A stretch of 64,000 nucleotides of DNA, taken from assembly GCF_021608185.1 (NCBI RefSeq), contig NZ_JAKIHN010000003.1, positions 186,001 to 250,000 of the forward strand, in the 5' to 3' direction. The translations under genes were made by a program, and so were the position numbers. This document shows positions 30,974 to 39,829 of the stretch, piece by piece. Origin of the DNA: Flavobacterium anseongense (GTDB taxonomy: Bacteria > Bacteroidota > Bacteroidia > Flavobacteriales > Flavobacteriaceae). A model generated the notes under the pieces. The model saw only the letters and a list, made by a program, of their open reading frames with translations, was not told the origin of the DNA and ran no database searches. How positions within the stretch are numbered: position 1 is the stretch's first letter; every line of letters starts with the position of its first letter.

Positions 30974-31683
30974 TGGCTAAATTTTCATTTAAAAATTTTA
31001 CCGTTAATCAAGATCGTTGCGCTATGAAAGTCGGCACCGATGGTGTTTTGCTTGGAGCATGGTGTCCAATTGAAAATAATCCTTTTTCCGTTTTGGATAT
31101 TGGTTCCGGAACCGGGATTTTATCGTTGATGTTAGCTCAAAGAAGCCACGCTGAACAAATTGATGCCATCGAAATAGACGAAAATGCCTTTGAACAATGC
31201 GTCGAAAATTTTGAAAATTCACCTTGGAGTGACAGATTGTTTTGCTTTCATGCCGGGTTGGACGAATTTATGGATGAACCCGAAGACGAGTACGACATTA
31301 TCATTTCAAACCCGCCGTTTTATACTGAAGATTACAAAACCGAAAATGAGCAACGGGATTTAGCCCGATTTGCTGATGCTTTACCTTTTGAAGATTTGGT
31401 TGAAGCTGCTCATTTATTACTTTCGGAAAACGGTATCTTCTCGGTTATCATTCCGTTTAAAGAAGAAGAAAAATTCATTTCCTTAACCAAGGATTTCGAA
31501 TTACATCCTTTTAAAATTACCCGCGTAAAAGGAACACCATCTACCGAAATCAAAAGAAGTTTGCTCGCTTTTTCCAGAATTAAAAAAGACATTGCTGTTG
31601 ACGAATTGATTATTGAAACCGCACGTCATCAATATACCGAAGACTACATCGCTTTGACAAAGGATTTTTATCTGAAGATGTAA
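30973..31683 (+). CDS. tRNA1(Val) (adenine(37)-N6)-methyltransferase
   Basis: The 236-residue enzyme has the SAM-binding motif VLDIGSGTGILSLMLAQR and the N6-adenine catalytic motif NPPF in IISNPPFYTEDYK. The family's N-terminal stretch FKNFTVNQDRCAMKVGTDGV is present. The start is taken as TTG at 30973 (MAKFSFKNF), because no ATG precedes the conserved N-terminus and a frame start at 30943 would translate the inverted repeat. Normally the gene follows rimM directly; here the cassette separates them. Confidence 0.88.
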   Translation: MAKFSFKNFTVNQDRCAMKVGTDGVLLGAWCPIENNPFSVLDIGSGTGILSLMLAQRSHAEQIDAIEIDENAFEQCVENFENSPWSDRLFCFHAGLDEFMDEPEDEYDIIISNPPFYTEDYKTENEQRDLARFADALPFEDLVEAAHLLLSENGIFSVIIPFKEEEKFISLTKDFELHPFKITRVKGTPSTEIKRSLLAFSRIKKDIAVDELIIETARHQYTEDYIALTKDFYLKM

Positions 31684-31767
31684 GTTCAACTTTAACAAAC
31701 CATTCTGAATTTAAGTGACGGGATTTGACTAACTTTATATTTAATGTCAAACCCTTATTTAAATGCC

Positions 31768-32490
31768 ATGTCAAAATTTATTTCCATATTATTTTTATCG
31801 ATTTCCTTTGTATGCTTTTCTCAAGAACAAAAACTCATTCATGGTAAAGTTTCCTATCAGGATAGTTATCAGAAAAACGTAGAAGTAATCAATTTTACCA
31901 CCCGAAAACTCACTCAAACCAATACTTCAGGCGAGTTTAAAATTGAAGCTAAAGTCAACGACATCCTAATTTTTATGTCTGATAATTTTGCCGATCAGCA
32001 ATATACACTGACCGCTAAAGATTTTGAGAAAAACTCGGTGTTTATTAAACTCATCGAGAAACCGTTCCCTTTGGAAGAAGTTGTGATACGACAGGTTAAA
32101 GCCATAAAACTTGAATCCACTTCCTATAATGGCATAAAGATGGCGCAACTCGAAAACCAGCAATCAAACCCGGTAAATAAGGATATTTATACCGGAGAAA
32201 TTCCACTTGGAATGGATTTTATTCAGATTGGAAAAATGATTGGAAAATTATTTAAAAGCAAAAATCCAAAACCTAAAACTCCTGAAGAAAAAATAAGCTT
32301 TAAGGAATATGCTAAAGCAAACTTTGACGAAACCTTCTTTTCTAAAACGCTGGAATTAAAAAATGAAGAAGTTCCGAAGTTTCTAAACTATTGTGATGCT
32401 GATCCACAATCAAAAACAGTAATCGAAAAAGATGAATTGGCTATTTTGGAATTCCTGCTTACCAAAAAAACCGAATTTAAAAAGATATAA
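31768..32490 (+). CDS. Secreted carboxypeptidase-regulatory-like protein
   Basis: The ATG at 31768 places the Sec signal MSKFISILFLSISFVCFSQ at the N-terminus, with a likely cut before EQK; an ATG at 31744 is less suited. Residues 20-105 resemble the carboxypeptidase D regulatory-like beta-sandwich (IHGKVSYQDSYQKNVEVINF, TNTSGEFKIEAKVNDILIF, EKPFPLEEVVIRQ). The C-terminal half is Lys-rich and unrecognised. Homologues are common in Flavobacteria as envelope proteins without known function. Confidence 0.78.
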   Translation: MSKFISILFLSISFVCFSQEQKLIHGKVSYQDSYQKNVEVINFTTRKLTQTNTSGEFKIEAKVNDILIFMSDNFADQQYTLTAKDFEKNSVFIKLIEKPFPLEEVVIRQVKAIKLESTSYNGIKMAQLENQQSNPVNKDIYTGEIPLGMDFIQIGKMIGKLFKSKNPKPKTPEEKISFKEYAKANFDETFFSKTLELKNEEVPKFLNYCDADPQSKTVIEKDELAILEFLLTKKTEFKKI

Positions 32491-32531
32491 CTGACAGCTG
32501 GAGATTACTTCAAAATTATAACAATTGTTGA

Positions 32532-32562
32532 TTGAGATTTTAATTAAGATTATGTAGCTTTG
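32532..32562 (+). promoter_or_regulatory. Bacteroidetes-type promoter of the acyl-CoA dehydrogenase gene
   Basis: TTG (32532-32534) and TAGCTTTG (32555-32562) are separated by 20 bases, matching TTG-N17-23-TAnnTTTG. The ATG is 31 bases after the -7 box. Confidence 0.65.
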
Positions 32563-32593
32563 CAAACGTTTTCGTAAACCAACATTTTATAAA

Positions 32594-33772
32594 ATGAAAC
32601 CAGATTTATTTCAAGCTCCGGATTACTACAATTTAGATGATTTACTAACGGAAGAACACAAATTAGTGCGTGATTCGGCTCGCGCTTGGGTAAAACGTGA
32701 AGTTTCTCCTATTATTGAAGAGTATGCTCAGCGTGCTGAATTTCCGAAGCAAATCATCAAAGGTTTGGGTGAAATTGGTGGATTTGGACCTTACATTCCT
32801 GAGGAATATGGCGGTGCCGGTTTAGACCAAATTTCGTATGGTTTGATCATGCAGGAAATTGAGCGTGGAGATTCCGGCGTTCGTTCGACTTCATCAGTAC
32901 AATCTTCATTGGTGATGTATCCGATTTGGAAATTCGGAACCGAAGAACAGCGTCAAAAATACTTACCAAAATTAGCCACCGGAGAATTTATGGGTTGTTT
33001 TGGATTGACAGAACCTGATCATGGTTCAAATCCGAGCGGCATGACTACCAACTTCAAAGACATGGGCGACCATTATTTGTTGAATGGTGCCAAAATGTGG
33101 ATTTCGAATGCTCCGTTTGCGGACGTTGCAGTAGTTTGGGCGAAAAATGAAGAAGGAAGAATTCACGGATTGATTGTAGAAAGAGGAATGGAAGGATTTA
33201 CAACTCCTGAAACGCATAATAAATGGTCACTTCGTGCTTCGGCAACAGGTGAATTGATTTTTGATAACGTAAAGGTTCCGAAAGAAAACCTTATGCCCGG
33301 AAAATCGGGATTAGGAGCGCCAATGATGTGTTTGGATTCAGCTCGTTACGGAATCGCCTGGGGTGCTATTGGCGCTGCAATGGATTGTTATGATACCGCT
33401 TTACGATATGCTAAAGAAAGAATTCAGTTTGACAAACCAATCGCCGGAACACAATTACAACAAAAGAAATTAGCCGAAATGATTACCGAAATCACTAAAG
33501 CACAATTACTAACCTGGAGACTTGGTGTTTTAAGAAACGAAGGAAAAGCGACCACTGCTCAAATCTCGATGGCAAAAAGAAATAACGTTGACATGGCAAT
33601 TCATATTGCTCGTGAAGCACGTCAGATTCTTGGTGGAATGGGAATTACAGGAGAATATTCAATCATGCGTCACAGCATGAACCTCGAATCAGTTATAACT
33701 TATGAAGGCACGCACGACATTCATTTGTTGATTACCGGCGCTGATATTACCGGAATTCCGGCTTTTAAATAA
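32594..33772 (+). CDS. Glutaryl-CoA dehydrogenase-like acyl-CoA dehydrogenase
   Basis: The 392-residue flavoenzyme shows the acyl-CoA dehydrogenase signatures GCFGLTEPDHGSNPSGM (FAD loop) and RQILGGMGITGEYSIMRH. The terminal motif YEGTHDIHLLITGADITGI carries the Glu that acts as catalytic base in glutaryl-CoA dehydrogenases, and GVRSTSSVQSSLVMYPI near residue 95 is also typical. The reaction would convert glutaryl-CoA to crotonyl-CoA in lysine or tryptophan breakdown. Specificity is inferred from motifs. A saccharopine-dehydrogenase-like gene lies 30 kb away at 62097. Confidence 0.9.
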   Translation: MKPDLFQAPDYYNLDDLLTEEHKLVRDSARAWVKREVSPIIEEYAQRAEFPKQIIKGLGEIGGFGPYIPEEYGGAGLDQISYGLIMQEIERGDSGVRSTSSVQSSLVMYPIWKFGTEEQRQKYLPKLATGEFMGCFGLTEPDHGSNPSGMTTNFKDMGDHYLLNGAKMWISNAPFADVAVVWAKNEEGRIHGLIVERGMEGFTTPETHNKWSLRASATGELIFDNVKVPKENLMPGKSGLGAPMMCLDSARYGIAWGAIGAAMDCYDTALRYAKERIQFDKPIAGTQLQQKKLAEMITEITKAQLLTWRLGVLRNEGKATTAQISMAKRNNVDMAIHIAREARQILGGMGITGEYSIMRHSMNLESVITYEGTHDIHLLITGADITGIPAFK

Positions 33773-33799
33773 GATTAAACAATAGATAAAATTGATACA

Positions 33800-33830
33800 A
33801 AATGCTTCTCATTTACGGGAAGCATTTTTA
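33800..33830 (+). terminator. Terminator of the acyl-CoA dehydrogenase gene
   Basis: AATGCTTC and GAAGCATT pair around CTCATTTACGG, followed by TTT. Confidence 0.75.
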
Positions 33831-33923
33831 CTTTTACGTTGTTTTCACAAGAAGCTTTAGGTCAAACTGACAGAAGGTAAATCCTTTGGTGAATTGTAAC
33901 CGTATATATTAAAAAATTAAGCT

Positions 33924-34706
33924 ATGAACATTTCTATCATCAACCAAAAAATCCAATTACAGAAAGACATTTTACTGCAACATCCACTTTACGAAAAAGT
34001 AAAAACATTGGATGATTTGCATCAGTTTTTGGAAGGTCATGTCTATGCCGTTTGGGATTTTATGTCGCTACTCAAAGCTTTACAAAGCAAATTAACTTGT
34101 ACAACAACACCTTGGTTTGCTTCTCAAAATCCGGATACACGTTATTTAATAAACGAAATTGTCTTGGCTGAAGAAAGTGATTTGACTTTGGACGGAAAGC
34201 GCTTAAGTCATTTTGAAATGTATGTAGATGCTATGAAAGATTGCGGCGCACAAACAATACAATTAGAAACATTTTTGCAAAAAGTTATAGAGACCAACAA
34301 TATATTTGTAGCAATCAAACAAAGTGATTTACATCCAAAAACGAAAGCTTTTTTAGACTTTACATTTCGTGTTATCGAAGAAGGGAAAACACATAAAATA
34401 GCCGCTGCTTTTACCTTTGGAAGAGAAGATTTGATTCCGAATATGTTTACTGAAATTCTAAAGAGTTTCCAGCAGAATTTCCCTGAAACTGATTTGTCAA
34501 AACTGATTTATTATTTTGAAAGACATATCGAATTAGATGCTGACGAGCATGGTCCGATGGCAATGCAAATGATTACAGAACTTTGTCAGGAAGACGAACA
34601 CAAATGGAAAGACGTTGAGGAAGTCTCCATTTTGGCGCTCGAAAAAAGAATCGGGCTTTGGGATGCTATAGAAGAAAAAATTACTGCTAATTTAGAGTTA
34701 GCCTAA
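33924..34706 (+). CDS. DUF3050 domain protein
   Basis: The 260-residue helical protein has the DUF3050 opening HPLYEKVKTLDDLHQFLEGH, VYAVWDFMSLLKALQ, and the later YFERHIELDADEHGPMAMQM. The conserved His and Glu residues and fold resemble heme-oxygenase-like diiron or heme-binding helical bundles. The activity is unknown. The SGNH hydrolase gene starts 3 bases after its stop, implying co-transcription. Confidence 0.88.
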   Translation: MNISIINQKIQLQKDILLQHPLYEKVKTLDDLHQFLEGHVYAVWDFMSLLKALQSKLTCTTTPWFASQNPDTRYLINEIVLAEESDLTLDGKRLSHFEMYVDAMKDCGAQTIQLETFLQKVIETNNIFVAIKQSDLHPKTKAFLDFTFRVIEEGKTHKIAAAFTFGREDLIPNMFTEILKSFQQNFPETDLSKLIYYFERHIELDADEHGPMAMQMITELCQEDEHKWKDVEEVSILALEKRIGLWDAIEEKITANLELA

Positions 34707-34709
34707 CTT

Positions 34710-35405
34710 ATGAAAATCATTTGGAAAATAGTGTTTTTCAGCATAATTGGACTTTTTTTTCAAAATTGCAGCACTGATAGTGCTGCCATAATCGCAACTA
34801 AAAACTACAAATATCTGGCACTTGGCGACAGTTATACTATTGGAGAAAGTGTTTGTGAAACCTGTCGTTTTCCGGTTCAACTTAAAGACAGTATTGGGAA
34901 ATACTTAAATGCAAACGACACTTTTCAGGTCAAAATTATTGCGACAACAGGCTGGACAACAACTAATTTAAAATCGGCAATTGCTGCTGAAAATCCAACC
35001 AATGATTATGATTTAGTGACTCTTTTAATTGGTGTAAATAATCAATACCAGCATCAACCTTTTAGTCTTTATGAACAGGAATTCCCGGAGTTGGTAAACA
35101 CTGCGATTCAAAAAGCTAAAGGTGATAAAAATAATGTAATTGTAGTTTCGATTCCTGATTATGCTTTTACGCCTTTTGGAAATGGAAACACAACCATTTC
35201 GACAGAGATTGACAACTATAATGCGTTTGCCGAAAATTACTGTAATGCAAACAACATAACCTTTATCACTATTACTGATATTACCCGATTGGGATTAGTT
35301 CAGCCAGAATTAGTAGCTACTGATGGCTTACATCCTTCGTCGGTAGCGTATGCAAAATTTGTCGAGCGCCTTTTGCCTGTGGCCAGAACTAAAATTGCTG
35401 ATTAA
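34710..35405 (+). CDS. SGNH/GDSL-family hydrolase lipoprotein
   Basis: The 231 residues begin with a lipoprotein signal (MKIIWKIVFFSIIGLFFQNC). The SGNH blocks follow: LALGDSYTIGES with the nucleophilic Ser, GWTTTN, LIGVNNQYQ with the block III Asn, and DGLHPSSVAYAKF with the Asp-His pair. It should be an esterase or acetylhydrolase facing the periplasm or surface. No substrate is evident. It is coupled to the DUF3050 gene. Confidence 0.9.
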   Translation: MKIIWKIVFFSIIGLFFQNCSTDSAAIIATKNYKYLALGDSYTIGESVCETCRFPVQLKDSIGKYLNANDTFQVKIIATTGWTTTNLKSAIAAENPTNDYDLVTLLIGVNNQYQHQPFSLYEQEFPELVNTAIQKAKGDKNNVIVVSIPDYAFTPFGNGNTTISTEIDNYNAFAENYCNANNITFITITDITRLGLVQPELVATDGLHPSSVAYAKFVERLLPVARTKIAD

Positions 35406-35505
35406 CCTTCAATTAATTCTAGTTCATCTCATTTATTATTTCATTAAAAGATATTCTTTTTATATTTGGTTGAAGTAAGTTTATTTAACCAATAAATCAT
35501 CATAG

Positions 35506-36747
35506 ATGAAAACCATCCGAATAATTCTATTATTAGCTATAATACAGCCTGTATTTTCGCAAAATAATTGGCCTGCTGCAGCTTGGAGTTCCGGCATTAA
35601 TTTAACAGCTACAATGAGTTCATCAGGAATTGATGAAGCCAGTGGATTATATTGGAATAAAGATACGAATCGTTTGTATCTGGTTCAGAATAGTGGTCGC
35701 GTTAGAGTATTACAGTATAATTCGGGGACAAATTCCTTTTCGCAAATTGGCAATAAATCTATTTCCGGCGGACCGGAAGGCATTACAATGGCAAATACAG
35801 CTGAAAGTGCATTTTATACTATTGATGAAAATAATTATGAAATCAGAAAGTATACCCATACAAGTGATTTTGGAACAGTTACTCAAGCCAAAAGCTGGGA
35901 CTTATTACAATCTCCGTCAACAATGACTGACACTGGAAATACAGGACCGGAAGGCATTTGTTTTATTGCCGACGCTTTTTTGACACAGGCAAATTTTATC
36001 AGTCAGACAACCGGTTTACCTTATATTTCACAAAAAGGAATGGGTGGATTATTATTTATTGCACATCAAAACGGAGGCTATGTTTGGGTTTTTGATGTAA
36101 ATCCGAATGTTACTAATGATTTTGCCTTTGTTGGAAAATACAAAACAAACAGAACCGAAAGTTGTGATTTATCATTTGATGGTTCAACCGGACTATTGTA
36201 TATTTTGCATAACACCGGCGACAATACACTTGAAGCTGTAACATTAGCTTCTACAATAGTCAGCTCAGAACGAAAATTAAATATGAATACCGAGTATTTT
36301 CTTCCTACGCCATCCGGAAATACCAATATTGAAGGATTTGCTATCACGGAAAATTGTCCTTCGGGCAATACGGTAAGTGCTTGGGTTTGCAGGGATGCAT
36401 CAAGCTCGGAAAGCAGTTCCATATTGACCGATGCGCTGCGCTGGTTTTCGCCTTTCACATCTAACTTCGACTGCTCTTCACTGTCGACAGCTCAAAATCA
36501 GTATGACCAAATTATTACCGTTTATCCAAATCCGGCGACCGATTTTGTTGTTATCAATTTGTCTAACGAACAAGATTTGCCTGATTCCTTTAGCATTTAT
36601 AATACCTTGGGACAACGAGTAATTCAGGCTAACATTTCTACATCAAATGATTTAACGGTTGATACTTCTTCATTATTAAATGGCCTTTATTTCATCCAAA
36701 TAAAGAAAGAAACTACCTCTGAAACATTACAGTTTATTAAAAATTAA
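35506..36747 (+). CDS. Secreted beta-propeller protein with T9SS sorting domain
   Basis: The 413 residues have a Sec signal (MKTIRIILLLAIIQPVFSQ). A region with repeated blade-like strands follows (GLYWNKDTNRLYLVQNSGRV, GGPEGITMANTAESAFYTID, CDLSFDGSTGLLYILHNTGD), similar to SdiA-regulated or phytase-like propellers. A type A sorting domain ends it (VYPNPATDFVVINL ... GLYFIQIKKET). The likely role is a surface or extracellular protein; an enzymatic activity cannot be claimed. Confidence 0.8.
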   Translation: MKTIRIILLLAIIQPVFSQNNWPAAAWSSGINLTATMSSSGIDEASGLYWNKDTNRLYLVQNSGRVRVLQYNSGTNSFSQIGNKSISGGPEGITMANTAESAFYTIDENNYEIRKYTHTSDFGTVTQAKSWDLLQSPSTMTDTGNTGPEGICFIADAFLTQANFISQTTGLPYISQKGMGGLLFIAHQNGGYVWVFDVNPNVTNDFAFVGKYKTNRTESCDLSFDGSTGLLYILHNTGDNTLEAVTLASTIVSSERKLNMNTEYFLPTPSGNTNIEGFAITENCPSGNTVSAWVCRDASSSESSSILTDALRWFSPFTSNFDCSSLSTAQNQYDQIITVYPNPATDFVVINLSNEQDLPDSFSIYNTLGQRVIQANISTSNDLTVDTSSLLNGLYFIQIKKETTSETLQFIKN

Positions 36748-36763
36748 GCTTGGAACTGGTTTT

Positions 36764-37096
36764 TTATTGCTCTGGTGCAATTTCTATTTCCAATCCATCT
36801 ATGGCTTCCGTAATTGAGATTTGACAACCAAGCCGGCTGTTTTCTTTTACATGATAAGCTTCCCAAAGCATGGCTTCTTCATCGGGATTTCTTTCTAACG
36901 AAATAACATCGTTCAAGACATAACACTGACAAGAAGCGCACATTGCCATGCCACCACAAATCCCAATAGTTCCTTCTTCGGCTAGTTCGTAGGCACGAAT
37001 GAGCTCCATGACGTTCATGTTCATATCCGTTGGTGCCTGTACTTCGTGAGTTACGCCTTGGCGGTCGGTAATTTTTATAGTAACGTCTTGTGACAT
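36764..37096 (-). CDS. [2Fe-2S] ferredoxin, adrenodoxin type
   Basis: The 110 residues bind a 2Fe-2S cluster through CGGMAMCASC, which shows C-x5-C-x2-C at about residues 45-54, and a last Cys in LGCQIS. The protein's GVTHEVQAP and MELIRAYELAEEGTIGICGG fit the adrenodoxin-type family used in Fe-S assembly and monooxygenase chains. The next gene upstream on the minus strand, a ferredoxin reductase, abuts it with no gap, so they are an electron-transfer pair. Confidence 0.92.
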   Translation of the reverse strand: MSQDVTIKITDRQGVTHEVQAPTDMNMNVMELIRAYELAEEGTIGICGGMAMCASCQCYVLNDVISLERNPDEEAMLWEAYHVKENSRLGCQISITEAIDGLEIEIAPEQ

Positions 37097-38155
37097 TTAT
37101 TCGATTGATTTTACTACGGCTTTTTCAGCTTCTTTTCTTGTTCCGTCAAATCCGTCAACTCCGGAAACTGTGGTGTATTTTAATACATATTTTTTTCCGG
37201 GATTAATCCGGTTGTAAACACTTTGACACATTAAAGTAGCTTCGTGGAAACCACACAAAATTAGTTTTAATTTTCCGGGATAGGTATTGACATCACCTAT
37301 AGCATAAATCCCGTCAATGTTGGTTTGATAATCTAAAGCGTTATTGACTTTGATAGCATTTTTTTCTATTTCTAAACCCCAATTGGCAATAGCGCCAAGT
37401 TTTGGTGTTAATCCGAAAAGCGGAATAAAGTAGTCGGTCGCCACGTTCATACGGGCACCATTAATTTCGATGTCAACTGATTCAATTCGTTCCGAACCTT
37501 TGAAACCAATAACTTCGGCAGGTGTTACTAATTTAATTTTTCCTGAATTTTTTAATTCCTGCACTTTTTCAACCGAATCTAAAGCGCCACGAAATTCATT
37601 TCTTCGGTGAACTAAAGTAACTGAAGCTGCTACATCGGTTAGGAAAATACTCCAGTCTAAAGCAGAATCTCCTCCACCTGAAATCACAACATTTTTCCCT
37701 CTGTATTTTTCAGGATCTTTTATAAAATAATCTACACCTCTATCGTTTTGTTCGTAGAATTCCAGATCTTTAAGGATAGGTTTTCTAGGTTCAAAAGTTC
37801 CCAACCCACCGGCAATAGCAACAGCTTTAGCGTGATGTTTTGTTCCCTGATTTGTGGTAACTATAAAAGTTCCGTCTTCTAATTTTTCGATGGTTTCGGC
37901 GGTTTCGCCTAAGGTGAATCCGGGTTGGAATTGTTTGATTTGCTCCATTAAATTGGAAACCAAATCGCCGGCTAATACTTCGGGGAAACCCGGAATATCG
38001 TAGATAGGTTTTTTTGGATACAATTCAGAAAGCTGCCCGCCAATTTGTGGCAGTGCATCAATAAGATGGCATTTAAGTTTTAATAATCCCGCTTCGAAAA
38101 CAGCGAAAAGTCCGGTTGGTCCGGCACCGATTATTAGTATATCTGTTTCGATCAT
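37097..38155 (-). CDS. Ferredoxin-NADP reductase (thioredoxin-reductase-like FAD oxidoreductase)
   Basis: The ATG at 38155 (MIETDILIIGAGPTGLF) is chosen; an in-frame start at 38191 would translate an 8-bp tandem repeat. The 352 residues contain an FAD Rossmann motif, a second NAD(P) motif (VVISGGGDSALDWS) and the late YAIGDVNTYPGK. The CxxC redox pair of thioredoxin reductase is absent, as in TrxR-like FNRs. It should reduce the ferredoxin encoded directly downstream. Confidence 0.9.
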   Translation of the reverse strand: MIETDILIIGAGPTGLFAVFEAGLLKLKCHLIDALPQIGGQLSELYPKKPIYDIPGFPEVLAGDLVSNLMEQIKQFQPGFTLGETAETIEKLEDGTFIVTTNQGTKHHAKAVAIAGGLGTFEPRKPILKDLEFYEQNDRGVDYFIKDPEKYRGKNVVISGGGDSALDWSIFLTDVAASVTLVHRRNEFRGALDSVEKVQELKNSGKIKLVTPAEVIGFKGSERIESVDIEINGARMNVATDYFIPLFGLTPKLGAIANWGLEIEKNAIKVNNALDYQTNIDGIYAIGDVNTYPGKLKLILCGFHEATLMCQSVYNRINPGKKYVLKYTTVSGVDGFDGTRKEAEKAVVKSIE

Positions 38156-38160
38156 TTTTT

Positions 38161-38188
38161 GAGGTTCTGAGGTTCTGAGGTTCTGAGG
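38161..38188. repeat. 8-bp tandem repeat GAGGTTCT, 3.5 copies
   Basis: Three GAGGTTCT units plus GAGG lie 6 bases upstream of the reductase start codon on the minus strand, in its presumed 5' UTR. Confidence 0.85.
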
Positions 38189-38250
38189 CACAAAGGTCTT
38201 TTAACCGGAACACTTATTTTATGATTTTTATCATTGTTATAAAAAATGCG

Positions 38251-38352
38251 TTAGGGATTGCAGTGGAAATCCTTTTTATAAATTACCGCGGGTTAAAACC
38301 CGTGGGAATTTATAAAAAGATTGCAACGGAAAGCCCGACCCGCAGGGTAACG
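38251..38352. repeat. Structured repeat with long hairpin (GATTGCAACGGAAAGCCCG family)
   Basis: GGGATTGCAGTGGAAATCC is followed by a long perfect-looking hairpin (TTTTTATAAATT ... AATTTATAAAAA) around CCGCGGGTTAAAACCCGTGG, then GATTGCAACGGAAAGCCCGA and CCCGCAGGGTAACG. The layout parallels the element at 2341 but with different ends. It fills most of the gap between the reductase and the NifU gene. Confidence 0.6.
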
Positions 38353-38381
38353 CCCAATCCTTCGACAAACTCAGGATGACG

Positions 38382-38621
38382 TTAGGCAATATTTACAACC
38401 GTTTCTATTTGTGGTGCGTACTTTTTAATCGTAGTTTCTACTCCTGCTTTCATCGTACTGATACTCAAACTACATGAAGTACACGCTCCTTGCAAACGCA
38501 CTTTTACGTGCTTTTCATCTTCAATGGAAACCAAGCTAATGTCACCGCCATCAGAGTTCAGAAAAGGTCTGATTTCATCCAATGCTTTTTCGATGTTTAA
38601 AGTCAATTCTTCGTGTGTCAT
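38382..38621 (-). CDS. NifU C-terminal domain Fe-S scaffold/carrier protein
   Basis: The 79-residue protein is a stand-alone NifU C-terminal (Nfu) domain. IRPFLNSDGGDISLVSIED opens it, and GACTSCSLS carries the CxxC cluster ligands. It carries [4Fe-4S] clusters to targets. It follows the Mrp-type ATPase gene with one base between, a pairing that supports joint Fe-S cluster delivery. Confidence 0.93.
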   Translation of the reverse strand: MTHEELTLNIEKALDEIRPFLNSDGGDISLVSIEDEKHVKVRLQGACTSCSLSISTMKAGVETTIKKYAPQIETVVNIA

Positions 38622-38622
38622 C

Positions 38623-39759
38623 TTATTTTCCTTTAACGGCTGAGCAACCAGCCATAGTTGTTATTTTGATAGCTTCTGTTGGTGGCAAACTTTCGTTTCT
38701 GTTTACCGTTTCCTGAACCACATTTCTTGTAATTTCTTCAAAAACTCTTTCAATTACCGATGCGGTTTGCAAGGCTGCAGGACGACCGTAATCTCCGGCT
38801 TCGCGTATACTTTGCACTAACGGAACTTCACCTAAAAATGGCACTTGTAAATCTTCCGCCAGGTTTTTGGCTCCTTCTTTTCCGAAGATGTAATATTTGT
38901 TGTTTGGCAATTCTTCCGGAGTGAAGTAGGCCATATTTTCTATAATTCCGAGAACAGGAACGTTTATGCTGTCTGATAAGAACATCGAAACTCCTTTTTT
39001 GGCATCCGCCAAAGCTACGGCTTGCGGCGTACTCACAACAACAGCTCCCGTAATTGGCAACGATTGCATGATTGACAAATGAATATCGCCTGTTCCTGGT
39101 GGTAAATCGATTAGCATGAAATCCAGTTGTCCCCAATCGGCGTCAAAAATCATTTGGTTTAAGGCTTTGGATGCCATTGGCCCACGCCAAATAACCGCCT
39201 GGCTTGGCGCCGTAAAGAATCCGATGGAAAGAATTTTTATTTCGTAGCTTTCGATTGGTTTCATTTTGGATTTGCCGTCAACCTCAACCGAAATTGGTTT
39301 TTCGTTTTCCACATCAAACATAATCGGCATACTTGGACCGTAAATATCGGCATCTAAAACTCCGACTTTGAATCCCATTTTGGCTAAAGTCACGGCTAGA
39401 TTTGCAGTTACTGTAGATTTCCCAACGCCACCTTTTCCTGAAGCTACGGCAATAATATTGCTGATTCCCGGTATTGCTTTTCCTTTGATTTCGTTCGGAT
39501 TTTGGGTTGGGGTTTCCACTTTGATATTCACTTTCACCACAGCGTCAGGTGAAAATTTTTCGTGGATTAGCTTTTTGATATCCTCTTCTGCACGTTTTTT
39601 AATGTGCATAGCAGGAGTTGCAATGACTAATTCAACCACCACTTCGTTGCCAAAAGTCAGGACGTTTTTTACCGCGCCGCTTTCAACCATATTTTTTCCT
39701 TCGCCGGCAATGGTAATGGTTTCCAATGCTGAAAGGATTTCTTTTCTATCTAATTTCAT
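38623..39759 (-). CDS. Mrp/ApbC-family Fe-S carrier ATPase
   Basis: The 378-residue protein has an N-terminal MIP18/DUF59 domain (ILSALETITIAGEGKNMVES; VIATPAMHIKKRAEEDIKKL) and a P-loop ATPase with the deviant Walker A VASGKGGVGKSTVTANLAV at about residue 105, plus LDADIYGPSMPIMF and MLIDLPPGTGDIHL. Such proteins load or transfer Fe-S clusters. It forms a two-gene unit with the Nfu protein. A TATCTTTG box lies 48 bases upstream. Confidence 0.93.
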   Translation of the reverse strand: MKLDRKEILSALETITIAGEGKNMVESGAVKNVLTFGNEVVVELVIATPAMHIKKRAEEDIKKLIHEKFSPDAVVKVNIKVETPTQNPNEIKGKAIPGISNIIAVASGKGGVGKSTVTANLAVTLAKMGFKVGVLDADIYGPSMPIMFDVENEKPISVEVDGKSKMKPIESYEIKILSIGFFTAPSQAVIWRGPMASKALNQMIFDADWGQLDFMLIDLPPGTGDIHLSIMQSLPITGAVVVSTPQAVALADAKKGVSMFLSDSINVPVLGIIENMAYFTPEELPNNKYYIFGKEGAKNLAEDLQVPFLGEVPLVQSIREAGDYGRPAALQTASVIERVFEEITRNVVQETVNRNESLPPTEAIKITTMAGCSAVKGK

Positions 39760-39807
39760 TTCTTTATTAATGATTTACAATCTTTTATTAAGACTGAATA
39801 CAGATTG

Positions 39808-39815
39808 CAAAGATA
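39808..39815 (-). promoter_or_regulatory. Candidate -7 box of the Mrp/NifU operon
   Basis: On the minus strand TATCTTTG. No TTG -33 is seen; the -33 region instead coincides with the AAAAGGG tandem repeat at 39830-39855. Confidence 0.5.
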
Positions 39816-39829
39816 GTTTGAAAATAGTT

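Noticed and set aside
30537..30983. GCTAAATT at both cassette edges as a clear target-site duplication
   Set aside because: The left copy overlaps the inverted repeat and the right copy lies outside it, so the edges are not symmetrical. Kept only as a possibility.
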